Below, in pieces: positions 47,430-58,011 of a stretch of 64,000 nt of DNA. The position numbers and the translations under genes were made by a program. Under the pieces are notes generated by a model, which ran no database searches, was not told where the DNA came from, and saw only the letters and a program-made list of their open reading frames with translations. Location: NCBI GenBank assembly GCA_033002965.1, contig JAURVB010014650.1:35181-99180 (forward strand), given 5' to 3'. Positions within the stretch are counted from its first letter, which is position 1; each line of letters begins with the position of its first letter. The stretch comes from Piper betle (Eukaryota; Streptophyta; Magnoliopsida; Piperales; Piperaceae).

Positions 47430-50400
47430 TATAGCTTTTAGGATGAGTTTTTTTCCGAGGGAGGTTGATTTTTCATATTACCAAAGGAGAATCAAAGCTA
47501 ATTACAAAAACAAGTGAATTTTTATTACAATAACAAAACTCCCGGTGGTTGTTTCTATACTAAAATAAAAAATTAAAATAATCCAACTTAAAACTTAAAA
47601 AAAGAATTTTAAAACTTACCTAAGGGTGGTTGGCTGACCTTGGCCTGTCTTTATTGGATGACCTTTGGCCGATTAGGCAAGGTGGCTAGATGCTGTCTTT
47701 AGGCCAAATTCGGTGGATACGGCTGTCTTGGCCTTAAGCAATCATATCTAACTAAGGCAAGGGGTGGTCATAGTCAGTCGCACCAATATTAGGTCGGTTG
47801 ACATGCCCTAGTCAAATACAACCATCCTCTGCCTAAGGGAGGGCTGGTCCAACTGTAACACCCCGTTTCAGCTCACCCATGAACTGACTCGGAAATGTCA
47901 CCGGCGACCGAACCGTTCGCTAATGTACTGGTTCGGTTAAGCCAACCCGGATCTGCCCTCGACGTCTTAAGATGGGGATGCAGCCATGAGATGCATAAAT
48001 GGGAACAATTGGGTTCTAACGGAGTCCTACATGCATGTGATGCTATGCAAGCAAAAACCATTCAACAAGCAAAAAATTTAAATAAATATTCATTAATATT
48101 TACGAAAAAATGGACAGAATCTCTCCTAAAAGTGCAATAGAGGCCAACCTGTCCACAATAAGGGTATATAAATATTTTATCAAAATACGATAAAACATAC
48201 AATCTACTATGACATTTAGTCATTATCTCTTTCGTTTCATCTGAGCTGAGTCTGAACTCCAAGGCTCCCTACTCATTCACAATTATCCGCTCGTCTCATA
48301 AGAAGCAATTTATCAAGACAAAAACATTCTAATTATCATTCACACAGCATTAACACACCATCATTATACATTACATGCGGGAGGTACATGTGTGCGCGGT
48401 TCCGTGCTGCTCCTCTACAGTCCCGACAACTTTTATCGCTCGCATTCCTCACCTACATATATATAGAAAAACCGTCAGTAACGAGTGTTACTGGCCCGGA
48501 AAATAACTAATATCAATCTGGCACAAGAGAGAAAACTCTCCTGTTGAATGAAAACAGTATACTTCTTCAAGAACTCTCATCAGGGCACATATGGGAGCCA
48601 TCGCTCTCAGGTCGACAACGTCCCCCTTTCTTTCTCATTCTCATACCTTAGCCATTTCTTTATCGCTTCTCGCATCAAATCTCATTCCTTTTCGCCCTCT
48701 ACACCTTCCATATTACTCTTGGCCTTGAGCAAGAAGGCCGAACACTCTCAGGCAGTCGCCTTTAGTACCCTTTGAAACCACAAGTCTAGACATGCGCTGC
48801 ATTGCAGTACCCGTAAACCTCCACACTTCTCCGGGTTTGAGGAACTCAAAGGTGGAGTTGTCAGGATCCCTCGGGAATGAAACGGCCCGCACACCATTCC
48901 AGAGCCCACTATCGACTCACACATGCCCGCTCGCGTAGCACGGTATTCAGATTTCCTTCATTCAATCTCTCACTGAAAATGTGAAAACTATACATATATA
49001 TAGGTCTAGGTTAGGATTTATACAATAGGCCCGAAGGCATCATGAGCTGGATCTGAAGTTCGAAAATAAACTCGAGGGATCTCATCCTCGAGGGTTATTA
49101 ATCCAGAAAATTGTTGGCTAAATGGCCCAAGTTAAGTGGATCCGATAAAACGCCACTTAACTCGTCCTGCATATGATAAATCAAATACACAATAGAGTAG
49201 CGTAAAAAGAGAACCAGTCCTAAACGGACCTGGTAGAAGCTCCAAGCGTGTCCTCATGCCTAGGCGGCGAGCTCCTACTCTGTACCCACACATCAAAACT
49301 AAATACTAACGCCCGCTCATGATGCAGTCATACATCCTATATTATACACACATCCATCACGCATCAATCAACACACATCAACCTATATCAATTCTAGTAA
49401 ATCTACTTAGGTTAGTTTGCATTAGATCATGATCATTACCTAGTTACCCTAATTAGTTTCTTAGCCTCCATTTTTAACACCGCTCAATCAAACAAATTTC
49501 ATATTTTATCCTTAATCAATTTTACATTTATACATATAATTATAACACGCAATTCACCAATCCTTGCATGCAATTCTAATAATCAATACTTTTAAATAAT
49601 TAAGTTAAAATAAATTATACATCGTGTGATTCGTGGCTCGAATTCAGCACCCTATGACGTTCGAAGTTCGATAGGGTTCAATCAGGGGGATTCGGTGGAA
49701 GATCAGGTGATTTTCGACGAATTTCGGTGAATCCAATTTTCCGGTGACTTCTGGCGGTTTTCTGGCGACGGTTCTAGCGGGGCAATCGGGGGTAAGGGTT
49801 AGCACCGGCTCGGCGAGCTCGTCCCAATGGTGGTGGCGGCAAGGGCGGCTGCGGTGGCGATGACCTATGGCGGCGGCGTCGAGTTCGGTCGGGGCGGTCG
49901 GTCATTCCGATCAGGCCCACGGCCGTCTTCGACAGTGGTGCTAGGTAATGGGGAAATGTCGGGGAGGTCAAGGGGGTGGTCGTCGAGGTCACGGCGATGG
50001 CGGCGTGGCCCGGACAGCGGCAAATTGATAAGGAGAGTGTTGCAGTTCATGGGGCGATTCCGGAGTCGTGGCGGCAAGACAGTGGCCGAGTTGGTCGGGG
50101 CAGCACGACGACGGCTAAGCAAGGTGGGGTGGCGACGATCGGCAGCAGTGTGACGTCGATGACGGCGGCGGCGGCGACGAGCACAAGGCGGCGGTGGGGT
50201 TTGGGTGGGGAAGTGTCGGGAAAGGAGGCGAAATACTCCAATGGCAAAATCATAAATAAGTATTGACTCGATTCTGACTCAAGTCAAAATAATAATTAGT
50301 TCGTAATAATTTCTAAAAAAATCTAGAAAAATATGAAAAAAATCTCATAAAATAAAACAAACACAACAACATCCAAATGGCATGCTCTATAACTAATAAC

Positions 50401-50896
50401 CCACCCGAATATAATCTAACGCGTCTTAATGCATTATTCGGCCTAAAACTATTTCTACGATCAAACATATAAAAAGAAAAAAATACTGCATACTTTCATA
50501 TATTTTGATAACTCATTTCTCACCATCTTCTCGACGTTATCATCATATATTTAGGTACACCTGACTCTCATCGCTCATAACTCACAGCTTGCCTTGACTC
50601 AGCACGCAGTTCATGAAACTAACTCGACTCGTACCAACAGTTGAACCGACTAGTTTGGTAACGTAAAACCCTGACTCGAGTCATGAGTTTTACACCAACT
50701 GCCTGAGGCCAAGGCGGAACTAGATTTGGCCTAGCCGAGGAATTTTTTTGTATATTTTAGATTGAATTTATTTTAATTTTTAAGTGAGTATATTTTAGAC
50801 AATTTATTTTTTCCTCTTTTTTGGTAATAATGCCTAATTTTCCAACCACTTGGTAATATAGTAAAATATTCTCCATTTTATAATAAAAAACTTTTA

Positions 50897-50897
<1 letters not shown>
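47430..50897. repeat. GGCC-centre repeat split by a solo LTR
   Basis: The left piece (47430-47848) matches the left arm and centre of the copy at 13620-13990. The right piece (50700-50897) resumes with GCCAAGG words and the right arm that matches 14010-14120. The solo LTR at 47854-50694 sits between them and its 5-bp duplication joins the two pieces cleanly, so the repeat was here first. Confidence 0.65.
47854..50694 (+). mobile_element. Solo LTR, 2841 bp, 5-bp target duplication
   Basis: Begins TGTAACACCC and ends GAGTTTTACA, so the ends are inverted (TGTAA/TTACA). The flanks are CCAAC at 47849-47853 and CCAAC at 50695-50699, a perfect 5-bp target-site duplication. There is no internal region, primer site or second LTR, so it is a solo LTR left by recombination. 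The first 1664 bp align throughout with 62321-64000. Such long LTRs with TGTAACACCC starts are typical of large Ty3-type elements, which is an inference. A 75-residue open frame (48548-48775) is shared by both copies but appears not to be under protein constraint. Confidence 0.88.

Positions 50898-50930
<33 letters not shown>
50898..50930. repeat. (TA)n microsatellite, left border of gene-fragment block
   Basis: About 16 TA units immediately before the GC-richer block that starts GAGGGTGAATATCC. Confidence 0.9.
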
Positions 50931-50933
<3 letters not shown>

Positions 50934-51059
50934 GGTGAATATCCTGTGCTGCAGCAGAGCGATCTTCGCTATGCTTGAGGGTAATTTAGGATTTACACCC
51001 TCTGTAGATCCATAAAGGCTCGCTTCTTTCGATTGCCCGCGATTTACTGTCCCGCCATC

Positions 51060-51300
51060 TCCGCCGGTGATGCCATGGCAAGGGTCCCGTACGAGGTGTT
51101 GCGGGGATGGAGACATCAACGTAGGTGGAGATCAAGGTGGCGTACCGGAGCTTGGCCAAGCGGCTCCACCCAAATGTCTCGGCGGGCTCCAGCGGCGGCG
51201 ACTTCACCGACGTGAACGAGGCATACGTGAACCTGGCAGATCCAGTGACCAGCGCGGCCTATGACCGGTCAGTCCACGTGGACTACAATCGGTCAGTTTA
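51060..51300 (+). pseudogene. J-domain (DnaJ-like) fragment
   Basis: GC-rich sequence reads VEIKVAYRSLAKRLHPNVSA followed by GDFTDVNEAYVNLADPVTSA and AYDR, the helix II-loop-helix III part of a J-domain like that of small chloroplast DnaJ proteins. The diagnostic HPD is HPN here, which would abolish stimulation of Hsp70. Upstream (PYEVL) the frame differs and a TAG interrupts it. A fragment, not a working chaperone. Confidence 0.7.
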
Positions 51301-51780
51301 CCTATGCGCAGCTCGTACCAAGCTGGTCTGCACCATCGGCCACCTGCGGGTTCGACCAGCTCGAGGCGCTCGCCGTCGATGGGATGAAGGTGCTCCCGGA
51401 GGAGACCGTGCAAAAAGTCATCAATCAGGTTGGCCGTTCGTTTCCCTTTTTGATGGGATTGTGAGTTTTTAGAGGTTCTTGCTTTTGATTTATTGTTGTT
51501 GGAGCAGAATCTAGAAATCCTTTTGAGTTATTGCTTTTTGATCTATTCATTCTTGTTGCCACAACGGTTTGTGTTTGTGGATTTGATTTTTATTAACATG
51601 TCGATGATCATGGTGTTCATGAGGTGCCCATGGAGTTCTATAAAATGGCTGCAGGGTAGAGGTGCTCCAAGGACTATCTGGACAAGAATCAAGATAAAGA
51701 GTGGAAGAAATGGGCATTGGCAAAGCCATCGTATAGGAAGTCCGTCATTTGTAACATGGTTAAAGCTGGAAATGGTCCTA
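51301..51780 (+). pseudogene. Unidentified coding-like fragments
   Basis: At 51290-51430 one frame reads AQLVPSWSAPSA and then FDQLEALAVDGMKVLPEE and ends at a GT that could be a donor. At 51625-51775 another frame reads EVPMEFYKMAAG, a stop, then KDYLDKNQDKEWKKWALAKP. Both look like former exons but I cannot assign a family. They may belong to the J-domain donor gene or to separate donors. Confidence 0.4.
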
Positions 51781-52125
51781 GTGGGTATGCATCCAACAAT
51801 TCCATTTGTTCGTTTAATGTTTACCTCTTATTTTCAGATTAATGATTTTGCTTATTACTTCTTCTCTTAGAACATGATATAAGTGCAGTACTGAATTGCG
51901 GTTATTGCTATTCTATTGTCAGTGGGGATATTTTATAAAATTGGGTATTGGTTATGAGTTTTAGTATTGTCGAGTCGACAATGGTAAAAGCTTTAGGAAG
52001 CGTGCTTGTGGTTTTCATGCATATGACAATGGTAAAAGCATTGTTTCCCAACTCTGATGTCGTTGGTTCCAAGCAGGGGAAACAGTCTAAAGAACTTTGA
52101 TCAACATGAGGGGATACACTTGGTG

Positions 52126-52690
52126 TGAGAGGTGTCTAACATGGAAGTCCATGAAAACCCGATGAGCTCCCTTGTCATTCAATCCAACAAAGGAATCATG
52201 TTCATTGGTGCCGACGTGAACCATCCCAAGAGCCATGGCACTTCTAGTCACTCTATTTCTGGTGTTGCTAGTACAGTTAATTGGTCGGGCGCCAACAAGT
52301 ATACTACACGATTCAGAATTCAGAGTCATCGGAAGGAGCACATTGTGAACCTAGGCGAGATGTGCTCAGAGCTTATCAAAGTTTATGTTTAGACTAATGG
52401 ATTCAGGCCCGAAAATATTTTCTTCTTTCGAGATGGGTCAGTAAAAGCCAATTTGATATGGTTGTCAATCAAGAACTTGTTAATGTGAAGAGGGATGTCA
52501 GTTCCAATGGTTACTTGCCTACTATCACTCACGTGGTGGCTCAGAAACGCCACCAAATTAGGCTCTTCCCTACCTCATATGACGGAAATGTTCCCGCTAG
52601 AACTGTGGTGGGCACAGTCATTGTTGAGTTGATCCACATGACTTTGGTTTTTATCTTTGCAGCCAAAAGGGATACCTGTAGAGGTCATTT
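52126..52690 (+). pseudogene. Argonaute PIWI-domain fragment (AGO2/3-like)
   Basis: Reads KGIMFIGADVNHP (first catalytic Asp of the slicer tetrad), then VASTVNWSGANKYTTRF, HRKEHIVNLGEMCSELIKVY, NGFRPENIFFFRDG (second Asp), QFDMVVNQEL, VVAQKRHQIRLFP and, after a shift, DPHDFGFYLCSQKG. It stops well before the catalytic histidine and lacks the N, PAZ and MID domains. An in-frame TAG interrupts it near 52390, with frame breaks at GGG 52435-52437 and near 52625. No introns interrupt the fragment. Placement near AGO2/AGO3 rests on NHP and QKRHQ context and is tentative. Confidence 0.8.
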
Positions 52691-53589
52691 TATTGAATGG
52701 CAGAACAATGCAAGCATTTATGTTTAACATGCATTGCCTTTCTTTTGATGCGCACCCAGGGAAAATTTGTTTCAATATGCCAATTTTTTTGGGTTATATA
52801 GCTAACTTGTGTATTACCCTATCTTTGAACTAGGCTCTGAGTAAAATGACGACTCAGGAAATTTGTTGGATGATGTGTACATGTCATTTGTGAGAGATAA
52901 ATTGCTTTTTTCCACAGACAAGTTACTATGGTACATTAAAAAAAACAATGGAATCATGGCTACATGAGTACAGAATGATTTTAAAAAGATAGGGTGCTGT
53001 TATTTTGAATTAAAGAACATGATCTGTATCATCCATATAATCAAATTGGTAAACTCACATATTAAACGCTGTCCATAATTGCTTATAAACTGAAGAAGGA
53101 AGCAATGATATATATTAGTATTACATACTACTATATGGAAAGGCTCAACAAATGGTACATTTGCAGGTATATTACAAATTGTCATGTTCAATTACTTGTG
53201 CCCCTCTCCATCCCTCACTAAGTAATCATTCCATCGATCCTGATCAATCCTCCAACTTATAGACTAACTCACAAAATGCAAATCTATTTGATATCCAATA
53301 AGCTAGTCCCTTCTAGCCTACATTAGATGCCGAATTAGTCAATTCAAACACAATTTGTAAGGTCCTTGACAAATTTCGATCCTACCAACTTCACATAAAG
53401 TAGAACAAATCAAACATATTAAGGAAGAAAGTTCTTCAGTACCTGACAATTGAAAACAACTTATTAAGTTGGAAATTCAATCATTTTGGTTCCAATCAAG
53501 AGCATTTTTTATCTTAACCATCACCTAGTTTGATCATACCTTAAATATTACATAGAAGAAAATTTTAAAACTTGGAGCTATGAGCTTTG

Positions 53590-53900
53590 CCCTACCATCG
53601 CCCTTTCCCCCCCCCTCTGTTTTGCCATGCCACCCACCGCCTCGCCGCCGGCCGCCAGTGAGGAGACGGTTGCCAACAAAATGAAAGCGGGACGCATCGG
53701 CTTGGGAGTCTGGTGAAGCAACGGTTGCCGGCAAATCCACTGTTGTCATTGCATCGATCAAAGCTGCAGCTTTTGCGACGCCATGGACCAAAGTTCTCCA
53801 TTTGAGACTTCCTCTGTTTCCCGCCGGCAACTTCAACCCAAGATTGTTGGACCATTTTGTAGCTGAAACGGAGCTCAACCTCATTGGCTCTGCAATGAGT
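53590..53900 (-). pseudogene. Unidentified coding-like fragment
   Basis: The minus strand reads WSNNLGLKLPAGNRGSLKW, then RTLVHGVAKAAALIDAMTTV and DLPATVASPDSQAD. It is protein-like and GC-balanced but I do not recognise it. It follows in frame after the VIT/VWA-like fragment to its right, so it could be a different captured exon or part of the same composite. Confidence 0.35.
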
Positions 53901-53929
53901 TTATAGTCGGGAGCAAGAAATAAGGGATT

Positions 53930-54990
53930 GTCCCAAAGGACAGAACAACTTGATACCTCGTATGAAAAACTGAAATGCGTTTTTGACCATGACAATACCT
54001 GGACATCATACTGGAAGCCCAACTTCAGATTTTGATGCAGCAATTCATGCAACATTTAGGTGAATGTGCATCACACATCGGGAAAATGGAAATCCAAACA
54101 TAGGGGAAGCAACTACACCTTCACAGGATGACTCGTTCCCTTCAATATGACCTCTTTATTAAACCCCGTGTTCAAGCTCAAGCTTATACTTTCAATCAAC
54201 GCAACCTTCCTACTAAATGGGTTCACAAATTCGGGAACGAAAACGGAACAACAATACAGAATTGGCCATGCTCATACAACAATGGCTGAAACCAACTACC
54301 TTTTACCGACAAAATTGACCCCCCATCAACCTTTACAACAAGTTAGCAAGAAAGAATAATCATCAAGTTCACCAAAAGAAACCAAAAAAGAAGAACGAAC
54401 AAATCAACTCCAACTTCTCACCCTTGGAACCGTCACCGAGAACACATTGGACTTCAAAACGCTCCCCTCCTCCAATTTCCCCTCTTTCTCCATATCCTGT
54501 GTTTGATCCGCCAGCAAAATCTTAGTGGAGTACGATTTTCCAGTGACTTCGATCTCAGCACCTAGAATTGAACCCTGTTAGCCAAATCATACCTCATTGA
54601 GGACACCAGAAAAATTGCAAACCACAAAAAACCACCCTCAAATCAACAATCAAACAGAGCACCTGATCGCCCATGGGGATGACGACTTGGCAATCGCAGC
54701 TGCTGGCCATCACACAATGCAACCGCCACAACCCCCGCACGGAGACGAAGACACGGTCAAGGTAGCAGTCGAGCTCCATCTTGACGTCGGTCATGTGGAG
54801 CTGGATGAGCACTAGCGGGTCGCACCGGCCGTGGATGTGCGGCTGGTAGCTGGGGATGTTGGGGTTGTCGACGATGGTGGGGTTAGGGACGACAGCATAC
54901 ACTGTGGGAGATGACGGCTCATATCTCTCCACCGGCAACTTGTCGATAATGAGGGCCGGGAGGGCGGGGAGAGCGCCGCCGCCTGGTCCA
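53930..54990 (-). pseudogene. Fragment of a plant VIT/VWA (inter-alpha-trypsin inhibitor heavy chain-like) protein
   Basis: From right to left on the minus strand: YEPSSPTVYAVVPNPTIVDN, PNIPSYQPHIHGRCDPLVLI, YLDRVFVSVRGLWRLHCVMA, SCDCQVVIPMGDQ, then VTGKSYSTKILLADQTQDME, NVFSVTVP and degenerate blocks matching LLYEHGQF and VPFSFP, and finally FSFSYEVSS. The order is that of the N-terminal and VIT regions of plant proteins related to inter-alpha-trypsin inhibitor heavy chain. Stops and frame changes are frequent beyond 54600, so it is decayed. The VWA domain proper is absent. Confidence 0.65.
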
Positions 54991-55067
54991 ATGAGCTATA
55001 AGTTTGCAGCCGATGGATAAAATCCAACGGCCGGTATCAAACTCAAGCAAAGGTAGAAACACTAAAT

Positions 55068-55069
<2 letters not shown>

Positions 55070-55105
<36 letters not shown>
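55070..55105. repeat. (TA)n microsatellite, right border of gene-fragment block
   Basis: About 17 TA units. Just before it lies a GCCGATGGAT/ATCCAACGGC palindrome (55003-55032). Confidence 0.9.
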
Positions 55106-55108
<3 letters not shown>

Positions 55109-56440
55109 GATTTGGGTAAAATGTTAGAAGTGGTGTATTCATAATCACGTGACATAGCTATGGAGAAATTGCAACGTATTGTAAGGGAGCTACTTCAATA
55201 AAAAATGCTAAGCTATAAAATTTTTCCAACTGACCTTTTACAAATAAATTACAACTATCATATTTCGATATGATTAAATTTTATCGTCTAAGTAAGAGAC
55301 CTGAGCAAAATATATTTCTTACCCTAATAAGCAATATTCACTTCTAATAATTTTGCACAAAAGAAAATTGCAATTCAAAGATGGTTATATACATTATTCA
55401 TGATTTAAATATTTACAATTTAAAAATATTTTTTGACGACTCAATTATGTCTTAAATTTGGGTAATTTAGAAAAAATAAACTATCTAAAATATTTATTTT
55501 TAAAAATAGAGGGAAACAAATCTTGCTCTACCAAATCTAGCCACCAAAAACCGGTTAAGGGTAATTAAATTATTCTAAAAAATATTTTTAAATAATAATG
55601 AATACTAGCTAAAGACTTACACAATAATGAATATATATATATATATATATATATATGAAAAAATTTATCTCGAGTTTTATAACCCAACTTTAAAGATGAC
55701 CTAGATTTAATAAAATAAAAGAAAAGTTCTCCCTTTTTTAAATATAACTAGCACAACCATGAATTTGTTGCTAATGCAGCCGTCGATGACATTGGAAGGG
55801 TTAAGAGATCTAGATTATCTTGTAATTGGATGACTTAGATCAAATTTTAGTGGTGAAAGTTTTTTTGCCCCCACTCACCCAATCGATGTTATATATATAG
55901 TTTTAACAAAAAGAACTTCTATTTTAAATACATTGGTTATATACAAATATTAAAATAATTTTAACGTTAAAAATAATCTTAACATTAAAAATAAGCAAAA
56001 AATTTTAATTAAGTAAGTGTTAATAAATAAAATAATTTTTTCTAATTAATTTTTAAAAAATTCAATTTAGATAAAATTATATTCTAAGTTTTATCTTACA
56101 ATAAATAAAAATTATGAATTATGTAGAAATCTTAAATTAGATATATATTATTAAATAAAAATTTAACTTCAATAATATAATTATTAGTATATAAATACGA
56201 TTTGCCAATTTTATATTTTTTAAAGTTTTATAAATAATAAATAAAATAATAGTAAAATTTTAAATAATATCTTGTCTAAAGTCTAGGTAAAATGATAATT
56301 TCCACTTTTAATAACTTTAGAGAACCATAAGAAAAAAGGGGAAAGGCATGTTCTTGTTGGAAGACGTACGATAAAAAGTAAACGCAGAGTTGACGTAACG
56401 GCAAACGAAAAGCCGTGCGCTACCGCCGTTCCATCCCCAC
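55106..56440. other. AT-rich spacer, no gene seen
   Basis: Very AT-rich with a further (TA)n tract at 55630-55656. No domain or RNA gene recognised. The last 150 bp are likely the RDUF promoter. Confidence 0.6.
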
Positions 56441-56894
56441 TTTAAAAGCCCACCACCTCTCTCTCTCACCCACATCCTCTCCTCCTGTACGGCCATCCCA
56501 GCCGGCCCGGCCTCCTTCGGCCGCCGCCCCGGCCCCTCCTCCGACGCCGAAGGTTCGATCTTTCTCACTTATGGTCTCTCAATTTTGCTCACCTTGGGGC
56601 TCTAGATCAGAGTGGTACCTAGGCCAGGATCGAATTTTGTTTTCTCTTGTTGATGGATGCAAGGATTTTTTTTTGTTCTGGTTGATGGTCGATCCAAGTT
56701 GGTATCTAGTTGGATGTCGAACAGAGAGTCGGGTTGATTGAAATTGTCATGATCATCAAAGCAAATCTGAGGAAAAGAATCGATCTTTAGGGTGGATTGG
56801 AATGGAATCCATGAGAGGTGCATTCATGGTGGATGTTTGATGATTCTAATTGCTTCCCTCGAATCTCAGAATCGATTCCTTGAGAGGTTCTTTC
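56441..56894 (+). other. RDUF 5' leader with intron
   Basis: A CT-rich leader ends at a donor at 56553 (CGAAG then GTTCGATC). The intron runs to an acceptor at 56868-56869 (GAATCTCAG), and the coding exon begins 26 bases later. Splice sites are inferred by eye. Confidence 0.5.
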
Positions 56895-58011
56895 ATGGCG
56901 GCTGCGACGCCTTCCTACTGGTGCTACCGATGTAGCCGCTTCGTTAGGGTTTGGAACCGCGACATCGTTGTCTGCCCCGATTGCGACGGCGGCTTCGTCG
57001 AGGAGATCACCGAAGACGGCGGGGGAGGAGGTGGCGGTCTCCGCCGCCTAGAAGTCCACGACGGCGGTCCCAGCCCGCCGCCGCTTCGGAGCCGACGCCA
57101 CCGCGGCGGGGAGCGGTCGAGGTTCAACCCCGTCATCGTCCTACGCGGCGGCGGCGGTGGCGGCGAAGTTGGTGCTGCCGACGGCGAGAGGGCCAACGCC
57201 AACAGCTTCGAGCTTTACTACGACGATGGAGCGGGTTCGGGGCTGCGGCCCCTTCCGACGAGCATGTCGGACTTTCTGATGGGCACGGGCTTCGATCGGC
57301 TGCTGGACCAGCTTGCTCAGATCGAGATTAATGGCATCGGCCCGTACGAGCAGTTGCCGGCGTCGAAGGCAGCCGTGGAGTCCATGCCGACGGTGGAGAT
57401 CGCCGCCGGTCACGTGAGCTTGGATTCCCACTGTGCTGTGTGTAAGGAAGCGTTTGAGCTGGGATCGGAAGCGAGGGAGATGCCTTGCAAGCACATTTAC
57501 CACTCCGAATGCATACTTCCATGGCTTTCGTTGAGGAATTCGTGCCCTCTCTGCCGTTACGAGCTCCCTACCGAGACTCCTCGCCGGAGTTTGTCTCCGT
57601 CGCCCGACGGGCAGCAGCAACACGGGGCAGCTGTTACCACTCCAGTGGAGGAGGAGACGGTGGGGCTGACCATATGGAGGCTTCCCGGAGGTGGGTTTGC
57701 AGTCGGGCGGCTTGCCGGCGGTAGGAGGGCTGGGGAGAGGGAGTTGCCGGTGGTTTACACGGAGGTGGATGGTGGATTCAATGCAGGGGGCCTCCGAGGA
57801 GGATCTCATGGACGTCTAGGGGAACAGGTCGGGGGAGAATGGTGGAATTGGCCGGGCATTTCAAAGTTTCTTCTCATTCTTCAATCGTCTTCGCCCGTCT
57901 TCCTCCTCGTCTTCCTCAAGTACTCGCACTCGCTTGACCAGTTCGAGGAGTTCTAGAAGGAGGAGCTCTTCATGGATGGTGGAAGATGATGATGGCGGTG
58001 CAAGATGGTAA
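56895..58011 (+). CDS. RDUF: RING-H2 E3 ubiquitin ligase with DUF1117 (RDUF1/2-like)
   Basis: E3 ligases of this group act in ABA, drought and chitin responses in the related Arabidopsis genes. ATG at 56895. Residues about 7-38 form an N-terminal zinc ribbon (YWCYRCSRFVRVW, CPDCDGGFVEE). A glycine/arginine-rich linker follows. The RING-H2 finger at about residues 183-223 has all eight ligands in the order CAVC, CKHIYH, C, CPLC. The DUF1117 region reads GLTIWRLPGGGFAVGRLAGG, then ERELPVVYTEVDGG. Single coding exon, GC-rich. Two single-base losses, at G5C2 57786-57792 and G4 57819-57822, throw the frame; restoring both recovers the serine/arginine-rich tail ending SSSWMVEDDDGGARW at 58011, 372 residues. 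The uncorrected frame stops at 57956. Confidence 0.9.

Noticed and set aside
50757..51119. Minus-strand frame across 50757-51119
   Set aside because: It reads through the (TA)n tract and repeat arm; no domain.
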